Numbered from the stretch's first letter, positions 1 to 7,850 are shown. The stretch is DNA of 8,948 nucleotides from Pseudomonadota bacterium (GCA_023428515.1 JAEYXI010000175.1:1-8948); one strand, 5' to 3'. The notes: generated by a model from the letters alone, not told the origin. A program made the numbers and translations.

Positions 1-1083
<1,083 letters not shown>

Positions 1084-1106
1084 CGTCTTCTCCCTGATTG
1101 TCCCCT

Positions 1107-1120
1107 GCCGGATTGCCGGC
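1107..1120. repeat. Small inverted repeat between aglA and aglK
   Basis: GCCGG, a 4-nt loop (ATTG), then CCGGC: a perfect 5-bp GC-rich stem, 2 nt after the aglA stop codon. There is no U-tract, so it is not a convincing terminator. It could weakly modulate the aglA-aglK junction or protect the 3' end of a processed transcript, but a stem this short also arises by chance in GC-rich DNA. Confidence 0.3.
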
Positions 1121-1122
1121 GC

Positions 1123-2787
1123 TTAAGTTAGCCTTCCGAACCAGGCTCCATAACCCGGTAGTTCGATTCTGTCGCCCTCCGCCTTGCCGGAAAGCCCGTG
1201 GCCGGTGAGCGGCTGGCCGTTTTTCCCAGCAAGCGTCAGCTTCGCCGGTTTGCTGCCGAGGTTGAAGGCGCAGACGATCTGCTCGTTGCCCTCGCGCCGG
1301 GCGAAGGCGATCGCATCATCTTCGACGGCGAGGAATTCGATGTCGCCTTTGACCAGCGCCGGATGGCTGGCACGGAAGGCAAGGAAGCGGCGGTAATGCT
1401 CCAGCAGCGAATTCTGATCGCCCTGCTGCCTGCTGACGGCGAGCGGGAGATGTTCCTTGGCCACCGGTAGCCACGGTTTTGCCGAGGAGAAGCCACCGTT
1501 CGGCCTGGCGTCTTCCCACACCATCGGCGTGCGGCAGCCATCGCGTCCCTTGAATTCCGGCCAGAAGCGGATGCCGTAGGGATCCTGCAGATCCTCGAAG
1601 GCGAGCTGGGCTTCGCCGAGGCCAAGCTCCTCGCCCTGGTAGAGGCAGACCGAGCCGCGCAACGACATCAAGAGCGCCGAGACGACCTTGAGATAGGCAA
1701 GTCGGTCGGGCTCGTTGGCAGCCCAACGCGAGGCGTGCCGCATCACGTCATGATTGGAAAAGGCCCAGCACGACCAGCCGTCGGTGGCGACGCGGCCGAA
1801 GGCTTCGAGCACCGTGCGCACCTTGGCGGCGCTGATCTTTTCCGGCGCCAGGAAGTCGAAGGCGTAGCACATCTGCACCCGGTTATCGCCGGCCGTATAG
1901 GCCGCGACGACTTCCAGCCCGCGCTGGGAGTCGCCGACTTCGCCGACCGCGGCGGCCGCCGGGTACTCGTCAAGCAGCGCGCGAAAACGTTCGAGGAAGC
2001 CGAGATTCTCCGGCCGGCTCTTGTCGTAGACATGGTCCTGATAGTTGTAGGGGTTCACCGCCGGCGCGGTCTGGTCGTTGCGCTCCGCGGGCGGCAATGG
2101 CGGATTGTCTTCCAGGCCCTCGCTGTGGAAGTAGAAATTGATCGTGTCGAGCCTGAAGCCGTCGACGCCACGCTCCAGCCAGAAGCGGGTCACGTCGAGC
2201 AGCGCATCCTGGACCTCGCGGTTATGGAAGTTGAGATCGGGCTGTTCGGCCAAGAAATTGTGCAGGTAGTATTGCTGGCGGCGCGTGTCCCACTGCCAGG
2301 CAGAGCCGCCGAAGATCGACAGCCAGTTGTTGGGCGGCGTGCCATCGGGTTTCGCATCAGCCCAGACATACCAGTCCGCCTTGGGATTGTCGCGGCTCGA
2401 CCGGCTCTCCTGGAACCAGGGATGGATATCGGCGGTGTGCGAGATCACTTCGTCGATCATGACGCGCAAGCCCAGCCGGTGCGCCTCCGCCACCAGCGCG
2501 TCAAAGTCTGCGAGCGTGCCGAACATCGGGTCGACGTCGCGATAGTCCGAGACATCGTAGCCGAAGTCCTTCATCGGCGACTTGAAGAAGGGCGATATCC
2601 AGATCGCATCGACACCAAGCGACGCGATGTAAGGCAGCCTGGCGATGATGCCTTGGAGATCGCCGATGCCGTCGCCGTTGGAGTCCTGGTAGCTGCGCGG
2701 ATATATCTGGTAGATCACCGCGCCGCGCCACCAGTCGCGATCGGGAGCGAGCTCGGGTTGCGCCTCGCGGTGCTGCAATGCCGGCAT
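1123..2787 (-). CDS. aglA: AglA, cytoplasmic GH13 alpha-glucosidase
   Basis: Retaining alpha-glucosidase of 554 residues that should cleave imported alpha-glucosides to glucose and the partner sugar. It has no signal peptide, so it acts in the cytoplasm. GH13 landmarks in order: N-terminal barrel entry with WWRGAVIYQIYPRSY (19-33) and the metal-loop-like DSNGDGIGD (35-43); region I DEVISH (112-117); region II GFRLDT (210-215) with nucleophile D214; region III VGEVGD (281-286) with acid/base E283; region IV FSNHD (343-347) with transition-state D347; then QGEELGL (384-390) and a C-terminal beta domain from about 475. T215 after the nucleophile is the residue type associated with alpha-1,4 rather than alpha-1,6 preference in this group (Val is typical of oligo-1,6-glucosidases), so maltose/sucrose-type substrates fit. 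The start ATG at 2787 lies 3 nt after the aglG stop, with a perfect AGGAGG (2800-2795). Confidence 0.95.
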   Translation of the reverse strand: MPALQHREAQPELAPDRDWWRGAVIYQIYPRSYQDSNGDGIGDLQGIIARLPYIASLGVDAIWISPFFKSPMKDFGYDVSDYRDVDPMFGTLADFDALVAEAHRLGLRVMIDEVISHTADIHPWFQESRSSRDNPKADWYVWADAKPDGTPPNNWLSIFGGSAWQWDTRRQQYYLHNFLAEQPDLNFHNREVQDALLDVTRFWLERGVDGFRLDTINFYFHSEGLEDNPPLPPAERNDQTAPAVNPYNYQDHVYDKSRPENLGFLERFRALLDEYPAAAAVGEVGDSQRGLEVVAAYTAGDNRVQMCYAFDFLAPEKISAAKVRTVLEAFGRVATDGWSCWAFSNHDVMRHASRWAANEPDRLAYLKVVSALLMSLRGSVCLYQGEELGLGEAQLAFEDLQDPYGIRFWPEFKGRDGCRTPMVWEDARPNGGFSSAKPWLPVAKEHLPLAVSRQQGDQNSLLEHYRRFLAFRASHPALVKGDIEFLAVEDDAIAFARREGNEQIVCAFNLGSKPAKLTLAGKNGQPLTGHGLSGKAEGDRIELPGYGAWFGRLT

Positions 2788-2790
2788 CGA

Positions 2791-3957
2791 TCAGCCTCCT
2801 TTCACCGAGCCCGCGAGCAGGCCGCGCACGAAGTAGCGCTGCAGGGAGAAGAAGACGGCAAGCGGCACGATGATCGTGACGAAGGCCGAGGTCGTGAGTA
2901 TCTCCCAGTCGCCGCCGCGCGAGCCGAGCAGCGCATTCAGCTTTGCCGTCAGGACGAGCTCGCTCGCATCCGTCTTGAGGAAAACCATCGCCACAAGCAG
3001 ATCGTTCCATACCCAGAGGAATTGGAAGATGGCGAAGGATGCGAGCACCGGCAGCGAGAGCGGCAGAACGATCTTGATGAATATCTCGAAGTCGCTGGCG
3101 CCGTCGATGCGCGCTGACTCCATCAGTTCGCGCGGCAGCCCGGCCATGTAGCTCCTGAGCAGATAGATGGCGAAGGGCAGGCCGAAGCCGGTATGCGCGA
3201 GCCAGATGCCGAGATAGGTCTTGGACGGCACGCCGAAGAAGAGCGCGATGCCGTTGTAGAGCTGAAGCAGCGGGATCAGCGCCATCTGCAGCGGCACGAC
3301 GAGCAGGCCGATGATGGTGGCGATGATCAGCGCGCGGCCGGGAAAGCGCATCCAGGCCAACGCGTAAGCGGCGAAGGCGGCGATCATGATCGGGATGATG
3401 GTGGCGGGAACCGTCACCGTCAGCGAGTTGATGAAGGAGCGGCCGATGCCTTCGGAGAAGAGCACGGTCCGGTAGTTCTCGGTAGTGAAGCGGGGCGGCG
3501 CGGACGAAGCGTAATAGACACGCTGGCCGCGGCTGCCTTCGAGCGCGACGGGTGATGAAAGTACGAACGTACCGTCCGAGTTGAGTTGCAGGGTGACGCC
3601 GTCGCCGAGGTCGGCAGTCTCGCCGGCCTCATATTGCGTCGGTGCGGCGGCGCGGGTGCCGAAGGCGCTGATCTCGCGCGGCGGATTGTCGCCGAAAATG
3701 TTGCCCTCGATGACGAACTTGCCGTCCTTCTCGACCTGGCTCTCCGGAGACGGAAGGCGTCCGGCCTCCGTCTGCGTCGAACATGAGAACGAGTTCCACC
3801 AGCCCGAGGCGATGATCTGGTCCTTGTCGCGCAGCGACGAGACGAGGATGCCGAGGGTCGGCACCGTCCAGATTATGACGAAGACGAGCACTGCGAGATG
3901 GACGCCGAACTTGCCGAAGAAGGATTTGCCGGCCGACTTGCCGCTTGCCTGCGCCAT
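2791..3957 (-). CDS. aglG: AglG, alpha-glucoside ABC transporter permease (MalG-like)
   Basis: Inner-membrane permease of 388 residues, partner of AglF. Six membrane segments can be drawn at about 18-41, 179-201, 208-233, 249-268, 303-325 and 353-371. The cytoplasmic EAA loop that docks on the ATPase reads ESARIDGA at 280-287, followed by FEIFIKIVLP. MalG-type permeases are usually near 280-300 residues. Here a stretch of about 137 residues between the first two membrane segments (42-178) forms an extended hydrophilic region predicted to be periplasmic, with two Trp (53-54) and one Cys (59). AglG proteins are remembered as long in this same place, so it is probably a family trait rather than a recent fusion. 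The ATG at 3957 lies 1 nt after the aglF stop, with AGGGAGGG just upstream, so translation is probably coupled. Confidence 0.93.
   Translation of the reverse strand: MAQASGKSAGKSFFGKFGVHLAVLVFVIIWTVPTLGILVSSLRDKDQIIASGWWNSFSCSTQTEAGRLPSPESQVEKDGKFVIEGNIFGDNPPREISAFGTRAAAPTQYEAGETADLGDGVTLQLNSDGTFVLSSPVALEGSRGQRVYYASSAPPRFTTENYRTVLFSEGIGRSFINSLTVTVPATIIPIMIAAFAAYALAWMRFPGRALIIATIIGLLVVPLQMALIPLLQLYNGIALFFGVPSKTYLGIWLAHTGFGLPFAIYLLRSYMAGLPRELMESARIDGASDFEIFIKIVLPLSLPVLASFAIFQFLWVWNDLLVAMVFLKTDASELVLTAKLNALLGSRGGDWEILTTSAFVTIIVPLAVFFSLQRYFVRGLLAGSVKGG
2795..2800 (-). promoter_or_regulatory. Ribosome binding site of aglA
   Basis: A perfect AGGAGG lies within the last codons of aglG, 7 nt before the aglA ATG at 2787. 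It fixes that ATG as the start and suggests strong independent initiation in addition to coupling with aglG translation. Confidence 0.85.
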
Positions 3958-3958
3958 C

Positions 3959-4969
3959 TCAGAGCCCTCCCTCTTTGTTGGCCTGGCGGATGTTCCAGAT
4001 CATGATGGGCAGCACGGCGAGCATGATGATGATGGCGATCGTCGCGCCGCGGCCGAAATCGCCGCCGCCGCGGAACATCCAGTCGAACATGAGATTGGCC
4101 AGCACCTGGCTGTTCCACTGGCCGTTGGTCATGGTCAGCACGATGTCGAAGACCTTGAGCACCAGGATGGTGATCGTCGTCCAGACGACCGCGATGGTTC
4201 CCCAGATCTGCGGGATCGTGATCTTCCAGAATATCTGGAACGGGTTGGCGCCGTCGATGACGGCGGCCTCGATCGTTTCCTCGGGAACGCCACGCAGCGC
4301 CGCCGACAGGATGACCATGGCGAAGCCGGTCTGGATCCAGATCAGGATGACCATCAGGAAGAAATTGTTCCAGAAGGGCAGCGAAATCCACACCTGCGGA
4401 TTGCCGCCGAAGAACTGGACGAGGGCATTGAGCAGGCCGATCTGCACCTGCCCGTCGCCGCGATATTCGTAGATGAATTTCCAGATGACGCTGGCGCCGA
4501 CGAAGGAGATGGCGAGCGGCAGGAAGATCAGGCTCTTGGCGATCGTGCCCCACCAGATCTTGTCGGTGAGCACAGCGATGATGAGCCCGAGGAAGGTGCA
4601 GGCGGCGGGCACGACTGCCAGCCACAGCAGATTGTTGAGGATCGAGTTCTGGAACTCGCGGTCGCCGAAGGCCCAGGCATAGTTCGCCGTGCCGACGAAG
4701 TTCTCGCCCGCCCGGTCATGGAAGGAGAGGTAGAGCGTCTGGATGACCGGGTAGATGAGGTAGACCACCATGATGATCAGCGCTGGCCCGATGAAGAGCC
4801 ACGGGCGGATGAGGCCCTGCCGCCTGAGATTGTCGACGGCGGCCGCGCCTGTCACGCCGCGCGACGGGAAGATCAGGTCGAGCAGCCGGTTGGCGCCCCA
4901 GAAATAGGCAATCGCGCCACCGACGCCGATGATGATGGTGATGATGGCAGAAAGGATCTGAGCAGCCAC
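3959..4969 (-). CDS. aglF: AglF, alpha-glucoside ABC transporter permease (MalF-like)
   Basis: Inner-membrane permease of 336 residues, partner of AglG. It has an extra N-terminal hydrophobic segment (about 5-25), then membrane segments near 57-80, 108-133, 145-165, 200-223, 257-277 and 307-326. The EAA loop reads EAAVIDGA (234-241), followed by FQIFWKITIP, the docking site for AglK. The start codon is GTG at 4969-4967: an in-frame TAA at 4987-4985 closes the frame just upstream, and GGAGG at 4979-4975 sits 5 nt before the GTG. It is separated from aglE by 142 bp of repeats and hairpin, unlike the 1-nt gap to aglG. The GTG start and upstream structure may keep permease synthesis below that of the binding protein, as is known for the malE-malF junction. 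Confidence 0.94.
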   Translation of the reverse strand: MAAQILSAIITIIIGVGGAIAYFWGANRLLDLIFPSRGVTGAAAVDNLRRQGLIRPWLFIGPALIIMVVYLIYPVIQTLYLSFHDRAGENFVGTANYAWAFGDREFQNSILNNLLWLAVVPAACTFLGLIIAVLTDKIWWGTIAKSLIFLPLAISFVGASVIWKFIYEYRGDGQVQIGLLNALVQFFGGNPQVWISLPFWNNFFLMVILIWIQTGFAMVILSAALRGVPEETIEAAVIDGANPFQIFWKITIPQIWGTIAVVWTTITILVLKVFDIVLTMTNGQWNSQVLANLMFDWMFRGGGDFGRGATIAIIIMLAVLPIMIWNIRQANKEGGL

Positions 4970-4974
4970 GGGTC

Positions 4975-4979
4975 CCTCC
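4975..4979 (-). promoter_or_regulatory. Ribosome binding site of aglF deciding its GTG start
   Basis: GGAGG lies 5 nt before GTG 4969-4967. With the in-frame stop at 4987-4985, this leaves the GTG as the only sensible start for AglF. Confidence 0.85.
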
Positions 4980-4987
4980 GGTGCTTA

Positions 4988-5018
4988 GGCAGTCGGCAAT
5001 GGGCAATCGGCAGTCGGC
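4988..5018 (+). repeat. Tandem heptamer array, consensus GGCARTS
   Basis: Four consecutive 7-mers, GGCAGTC, GGCAATG, GGCAATC and GGCAGTC (4988-5015), are followed by a partial fifth, GGC. The period is exactly 7 bp. It lies outside any gene, between aglE and aglF, upstream of the aglF ribosome site in the transcript. An inverted partner array follows at 5056-5077. It resembles the short low-complexity heptad intergenic repeats remembered from rhizobial genomes; family membership was not checked. Confidence 0.75.
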
Positions 5019-5055
5019 TGGATTACGGCTCGGTACCGGTAGCGCCCTTCCGGAC

Positions 5056-5077
5056 GACTGCCGATTTGCCGAATGCC
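5056..5077 (-). repeat. Inverted heptamer array facing 4988-5018
   Basis: Read on the minus strand the units are GGCATTC, GGCAAATC (one extra A) and GGCAGTC. The last two pair with 5002-5015 except for a single bulge, and the first pairs partly with 4995-5001. Together the two arrays form an imperfect foldback of about 20 bp around a 40-nt loop (5016-5055) that itself contains the 8-bp palindrome CGGTACCG (5031-5038). Confidence 0.65.
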
Positions 5078-5078
5078 G

Positions 5079-5103
5079 GGAGACAGGCCGGCGGCCTGTC
5101 TCC
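5079..5103 (-). repeat. Strong hairpin downstream of aglE
   Basis: A perfect 11-bp inverted repeat, GGAGACAGGCC (5079-5089) and GGCCTGTCTCC (5093-5103), with a 3-nt loop, begins 8 nt after the aglE stop codon. There is no T-tract after it in the direction of transcription, so complete termination is unlikely. Stem-loops at this place in binding-protein operons commonly stabilise the upstream mRNA or attenuate read-through, which is the role inferred here. Confidence 0.8.
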
Positions 5104-5111
5104 GTCGCAAT

Positions 5112-6467
5112 CTACTTGATCGCGTCCCAGCTCTTCTGGATGTCGGCTGCGACGTCCTGCGCCGGCTTGCCGCCGACGAGGTCGATCATGCCGGTCCAGA
5201 AGGCGCCGGCGCCGATCTTGCCGGGCATCAGGTCAGAGCCGTCGAATCGGAAGGTCGAGGCGTTGACCAGGATGTCGCCCTGCTTCTTCAGCTGCTCGTT
5301 GGCGTAGGCGTCCTGGTTCACCGTCTTCAACGGGGTGAGCAGGCCGGACTGGGCCATCCAGATCTCATGCGCCAGCGGCATTTCGAGGAATTTTATGAAC
5401 TCCCGCGCGGCCTTGGAGTCCTTGGTGATGGCGACCAGCGTGCCGGCGCCGAGCACCGGCGTGCCGAGCTCCGGCTTGGAAGCCATCGGCGGCAGGTAGA
5501 AGAAGTCGGCGTCTTCGCCGAGCTTCGTGCCTTCAGGGAAGAAGGACGAGATGAACGAGGCCTGGCGGTGCAGGTAGCATTTCGGCGGCAGGCCGAAGAG
5601 GCCCTTGGGACTGTCGCGGAAGTCGGTCGCGGCGACCGCCGCCTTGCCGCCATCGACATATTTGTCGTTGGTGGCGATGTCGGCGAAGATCTGCAGCGCG
5701 TTGACGACATCGGGATCGTTGAAGGGTATCTCGTTGGTCGTCCACTTGTCGTAGGTCTCAGGCGTCGCCGTACGCAGCATGATGTCCTCGACCCAGTCGG
5801 TCGCCGGCCAGCCGGTGGCGCCGCCGGAGCCGAGGCCGATGCACCACGGCACGCCGCCGTCAGCGACGATCTGGTCGGTCAGCGCCTGCAGTTCCTCCCA
5901 GGTCTTCGGCACTTCGTAGCCGGCTTCCTCAAAATTCTCCGGCACGTACCAGACGAGCGACTTCAGGTCGGCCTTGTAAGGGAAGGCGAAGAATTTTTCC
6001 GTGCCGTCCTTGTCCTTGTAGGTGCCGAGATCGACCCAGGATTCGCCGGCGCCGTAGTTGTCCTTGATGAAGGTGGCGACATCGTCGCCGAGCGGCGTGA
6101 GCAGGCCCTTGGAGGCCAGATCCTGGAGAAGGCCCGGCTGCGGCAGGATGGCGATGTTGGGCGGGCTGCCGGCCTGCGTATCGATGACGATCTGCTGCTC
6201 ATAGTTCTCCGACGACGAATAGTTGATCGTCACGCCGGTGGCTTCGATGAAATAATCGAGCACCGAGCGCACCAGCGCCTCGTCCTCGCCGCGCCACGGA
6301 CCGAAGATGCTGAGCGTCTCGCCCTTCAGGTCGACCTGCTTGAGCGCCTCGAAATTGTCCCAGTGGAATCTGGCGTCTTCGCCCGGCGGGAACTTGAGCT
6401 CCGCGGAAGCGGGGGCGGCAAAGGCAAGGGCTGCAAGTGCTGCGCCCAGCAATAGGGTCTTTTTCAT
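5112..6467 (-). CDS. aglE: AglE, periplasmic alpha-glucoside-binding protein
   Basis: Extracellular solute-binding protein (family 1, MalE-like) of 451 residues that captures alpha-glucosides in the periplasm and delivers them to AglF/AglG. The N-terminus is a clear Sec signal peptide: MKK, a hydrophobic core and APASA, with cleavage predicted after A22. Typical family features are the early strand TLSIFGPWRG (51-60) and aromatic-rich patches (W58, W190, W208, W220, W225, W370, W424) that could stack on sugar rings. Two Cys (209, 297) are the only ones in the mature protein. ATG 6467 is chosen because GGAGG (6479-6475) lies 7 nt upstream. An ATG at 6473 is only 1 nt from that site, and the open frame continuing to 7100 would run across the promoter and antisense to aglR. 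It is the first gene of the operon. Confidence 0.95.
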   Translation of the reverse strand: MKKTLLLGAALAALAFAAPASAELKFPPGEDARFHWDNFEALKQVDLKGETLSIFGPWRGEDEALVRSVLDYFIEATGVTINYSSSENYEQQIVIDTQAGSPPNIAILPQPGLLQDLASKGLLTPLGDDVATFIKDNYGAGESWVDLGTYKDKDGTEKFFAFPYKADLKSLVWYVPENFEEAGYEVPKTWEELQALTDQIVADGGVPWCIGLGSGGATGWPATDWVEDIMLRTATPETYDKWTTNEIPFNDPDVVNALQIFADIATNDKYVDGGKAAVAATDFRDSPKGLFGLPPKCYLHRQASFISSFFPEGTKLGEDADFFYLPPMASKPELGTPVLGAGTLVAITKDSKAAREFIKFLEMPLAHEIWMAQSGLLTPLKTVNQDAYANEQLKKQGDILVNASTFRFDGSDLMPGKIGAGAFWTGMIDLVGGKPAQDVAADIQKSWDAIK

Positions 6468-6474
6468 TGGCATT

Positions 6475-6479
6475 CCTCC
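6475..6479 (-). promoter_or_regulatory. Ribosome binding site of aglE
   Basis: GGAGG (inside GGGAGG, 6480-6475) lies 7 nt before the ATG at 6467 and only 1 nt before the in-frame ATG at 6473. The spacing selects 6467, giving a mature MKK-type signal peptide. Confidence 0.85.
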
Positions 6480-6587
6480 CTGTGGATCATGTGACATGGG
6501 ACGGAACCTCCAAATTCCGCCCTGCCGACCCCGCCTCGAAGCTTGCCTCAGGATCAAACCAACCGCAACCGTTTGAAAGAGGTCTTC

Positions 6588-6597
6588 AAAGCGCTTT
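6588..6597. promoter_or_regulatory. Predicted AglR operator O1 (aglE side)
   Basis: The perfect 10-bp palindrome AAAGCGCTTT has the central CpG dyad typical of LacI-family operators, and an identical copy lies at 6800-6809. It sits about +4 to +13 relative to the predicted aglE promoter, a position where bound repressor would block initiation. A second imperfect dyad, TTTGAA (6572-6577) with TTCAAA (6585-6590), overlaps its left edge. Confidence 0.75.
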
Positions 6598-6607
6598 GGC
6601 TGATGCT

Positions 6608-6637
6608 GATATCGACATCGATTTGTCCGGGAGTCAA
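6608..6637 (-). promoter_or_regulatory. Putative aglEFGAK promoter
   Basis: On the minus strand, TTGACT (6637-6632) is followed after 18 nt by GATATC (6613-6608). The -35 box is good and the -10 is weak. The predicted start near 6601 gives a leader of about 130 nt and places operator O1 just downstream. The operator position supports the call; the -10 box does not strongly do so. Confidence 0.45.
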
Positions 6638-6799
6638 GCGGAATGTGAATTAATCGATTTAATAATTGTTCTGGATGCTGCGATGCAGCACAATTTCCGG
6701 CCCTTAACGGCCAGTTTTTACTTCTCATGCCGCAATTTCGCGATAAGGATTGAACGGTCTCCTCTCCGCCCGCCAGCAGGGCTGGGGCGAAGATATTTG

Positions 6800-6809
6800 A
6801 AAGCGCTTT
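6800..6809. promoter_or_regulatory. Predicted AglR operator O2 (aglR side)
   Basis: This palindrome, AAAGCGCTTT, is identical to O1 and sits in the context TTTGAAAGCGCTTTGACA. It ends 18 nt before the aglR GTG, where binding would occlude the aglR promoter or its first transcribed bases, consistent with autorepression. A possible -10, GATATT (6792-6797), abuts it, but no recognisable -35 lies at the proper distance. Confidence 0.72.
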
Positions 6810-6827
6810 GACAATTTGGGAACTCCC

Positions 6828-7850
6828 GTGAACCTCAAGCAGCTGTCCGACATGCTGGCCCTTTCGCAGACCACGGTGAGCCGCGCGCTGAACGGCTATC
6901 CGGAGGTCAGCGAGGAGACGCGCCGACGTGTGGCGGATGCCGCAAAGCGTCACGGCTACCGCCCCAATCCAAGCGCCCGGCGGCTCGCCACCGGCAAGGC
7001 CGGCATGATCGGCTACGTCATGCCGACGGGCGCGGCCGTCGACATCGACCCGCATTTCGTCGAATTTCTCTCCGGCCTCGGCGACTATGCGCGCGGCCAC
7101 GAACTCGACCTCGTTTTGTCGCCGGCGGCGGCCGATGAGGAAGAGACGACCTATCGCCGCGTCGTCGCCAACAAGCAGGTCGACGCCGTTTACGTCTCCT
7201 CGCCACGGCCGGCCGACCGTCGCATCTCACTGCTCAACCAGCTCGGCATCCCCTTCATCGTGCATGGGCGCAGCGAGGGGCTGGGCTTCGACTATTCCTT
7301 CCTGGACATCGACAATGAGGGGGCATTCCACGACGCGGCGAAGCTGCTGGTCCAGCTTGGCCATACGCGGGTCGCGCTGATCAACGGCGACCGCGGCGAG
7401 ACCTTCGCCTTATTCCGCGAACGCGGCGCGCGCCGCGCGCTTGCCGCGAGCGGGCTGGCGCTGGCAGAGGAGCGGATACGTTCGGCGGCGATGACGGAGG
7501 AGAACGGTTTTCGTGCGGCAACGAGCCTGCTTGGGGCCGACGAGCCGCCGACCGCCATCCTATGCTCCAGCCTGATCATGGCGCTGGGCGCGGTGCGCGC
7601 GATACGCGATCTCGGGCTGTCGATCCCGGGGGATGTGTCTGTCATCGCGCATGACGATGTGTTTCCCTGGCTGAAGCCGGAGAATTTTTCGGTGCCTCTG
7701 ACGACGACGCGCTCGTCGATCCGCGCGGCGGGGCAGCGCATCGCCGAGAGGCTGGCGGCGAAGATCTCAGGGCTTGAGAGCGAGCCGCGCGGCGAGGTGT
7801 GGCCGGTCGACCTGGTGGTGCGGGGCTCGATCGCCGGCGCTAAATCTTAG
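6828..7850 (+). CDS. aglR: AglR, LacI-family transcriptional regulator
   Basis: Repressor of 340 residues, probably controlling aglEFGAK and itself in response to alpha-glucosides or a derivative. The N-terminal helix-turn-helix covers residues 2-21, with recognition segment LSQTTVSRALNG (12-23). The hinge helix NPSARRLATGK (47-57) carries the minor-groove leucine L53. A periplasmic-binding-protein-like sensor domain follows, with GYVMP at 62-66, a central region around 155-200 (DIDNEGAFHDA and LGHTRVALING) and the C-terminal PGDVSVIAHDD (267-277). The start is GTG 6828, because LacI proteins begin a few residues before the helix-turn-helix and a weak GGGA lies 6 nt upstream. TTG 6816 is possible but has no ribosome site. 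It is divergent from aglE with paired palindromes between them. The family is certain; the name comes from the context. Confidence 0.92.
   Translation: MNLKQLSDMLALSQTTVSRALNGYPEVSEETRRRVADAAKRHGYRPNPSARRLATGKAGMIGYVMPTGAAVDIDPHFVEFLSGLGDYARGHELDLVLSPAAADEEETTYRRVVANKQVDAVYVSSPRPADRRISLLNQLGIPFIVHGRSEGLGFDYSFLDIDNEGAFHDAAKLLVQLGHTRVALINGDRGETFALFRERGARRALAASGLALAEERIRSAAMTEENGFRAATSLLGADEPPTAILCSSLIMALGAVRAIRDLGLSIPGDVSVIAHDDVFPWLKPENFSVPLTTTRSSIRAAGQRIAERLAAKISGLESEPRGEVWPVDLVVRGSIAGAKS

Larger units (their letters stand above)
6468..6827. promoter_or_regulatory. Divergent aglE / aglR control region (360 bp)
   Basis: This is the only gap over 300 bp. It contains the aglE leader, operator O1, the putative aglE promoter, an AT-richer block (about 6640-6760) and operator O2 next to aglR. 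The block holds a nested dyad, AATTGT (6664-6669) with ACAATT (6690-6695) enclosing TGCTGC-gat-GCAGCA (6676-6690), and a second dyad, GGCC-cTTAAc-GGCC (6699-6712). No convincing short gene was seen here. Confidence 0.8.

Noticed and set aside
4988..5077. Possible CRISPR-like array in the aglE-aglF gap
   Set aside because: The units are contiguous 7-mers without spacers; repeats are far too short and no cas genes are present.
3581..5119. Long plus-strand open frames opposite the operon (for example 31-1131, 1735-3117, 3581-5119, 5073-6455)
   Set aside because: They lie antisense to genes with unmistakable conserved motifs, have Arg/Asp/His/Gly-rich compositions typical of reverse-frame translation of GC-rich codons, show no domain and lack ribosome sites. 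They are codon-bias shadows.
6808..6813. Perfect -35 hexamer TTGACA on the plus strand overlapping operator O2
   Set aside because: The matching -10 would fall at about 6831-6836, inside the helix-turn-helix coding sequence, where no TATAAT-like sequence exists. The hexamer is probably part of the operator flank.
6816..6827. TTG start for AglR, four residues upstream
   Set aside because: It has no Shine-Dalgarno sequence and would begin only 6 nt after the operator palindrome. The GTG at 6828 gives the family-typical N-terminus.
6468..7100. N-terminal extension of aglE to a start at 7100
   Set aside because: It would place 211 extra residues through the promoter region and antisense to the aglR DNA-binding domain, and would bury the obvious signal peptide. 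The ribosome site at 6479-6475 points to ATG 6467.
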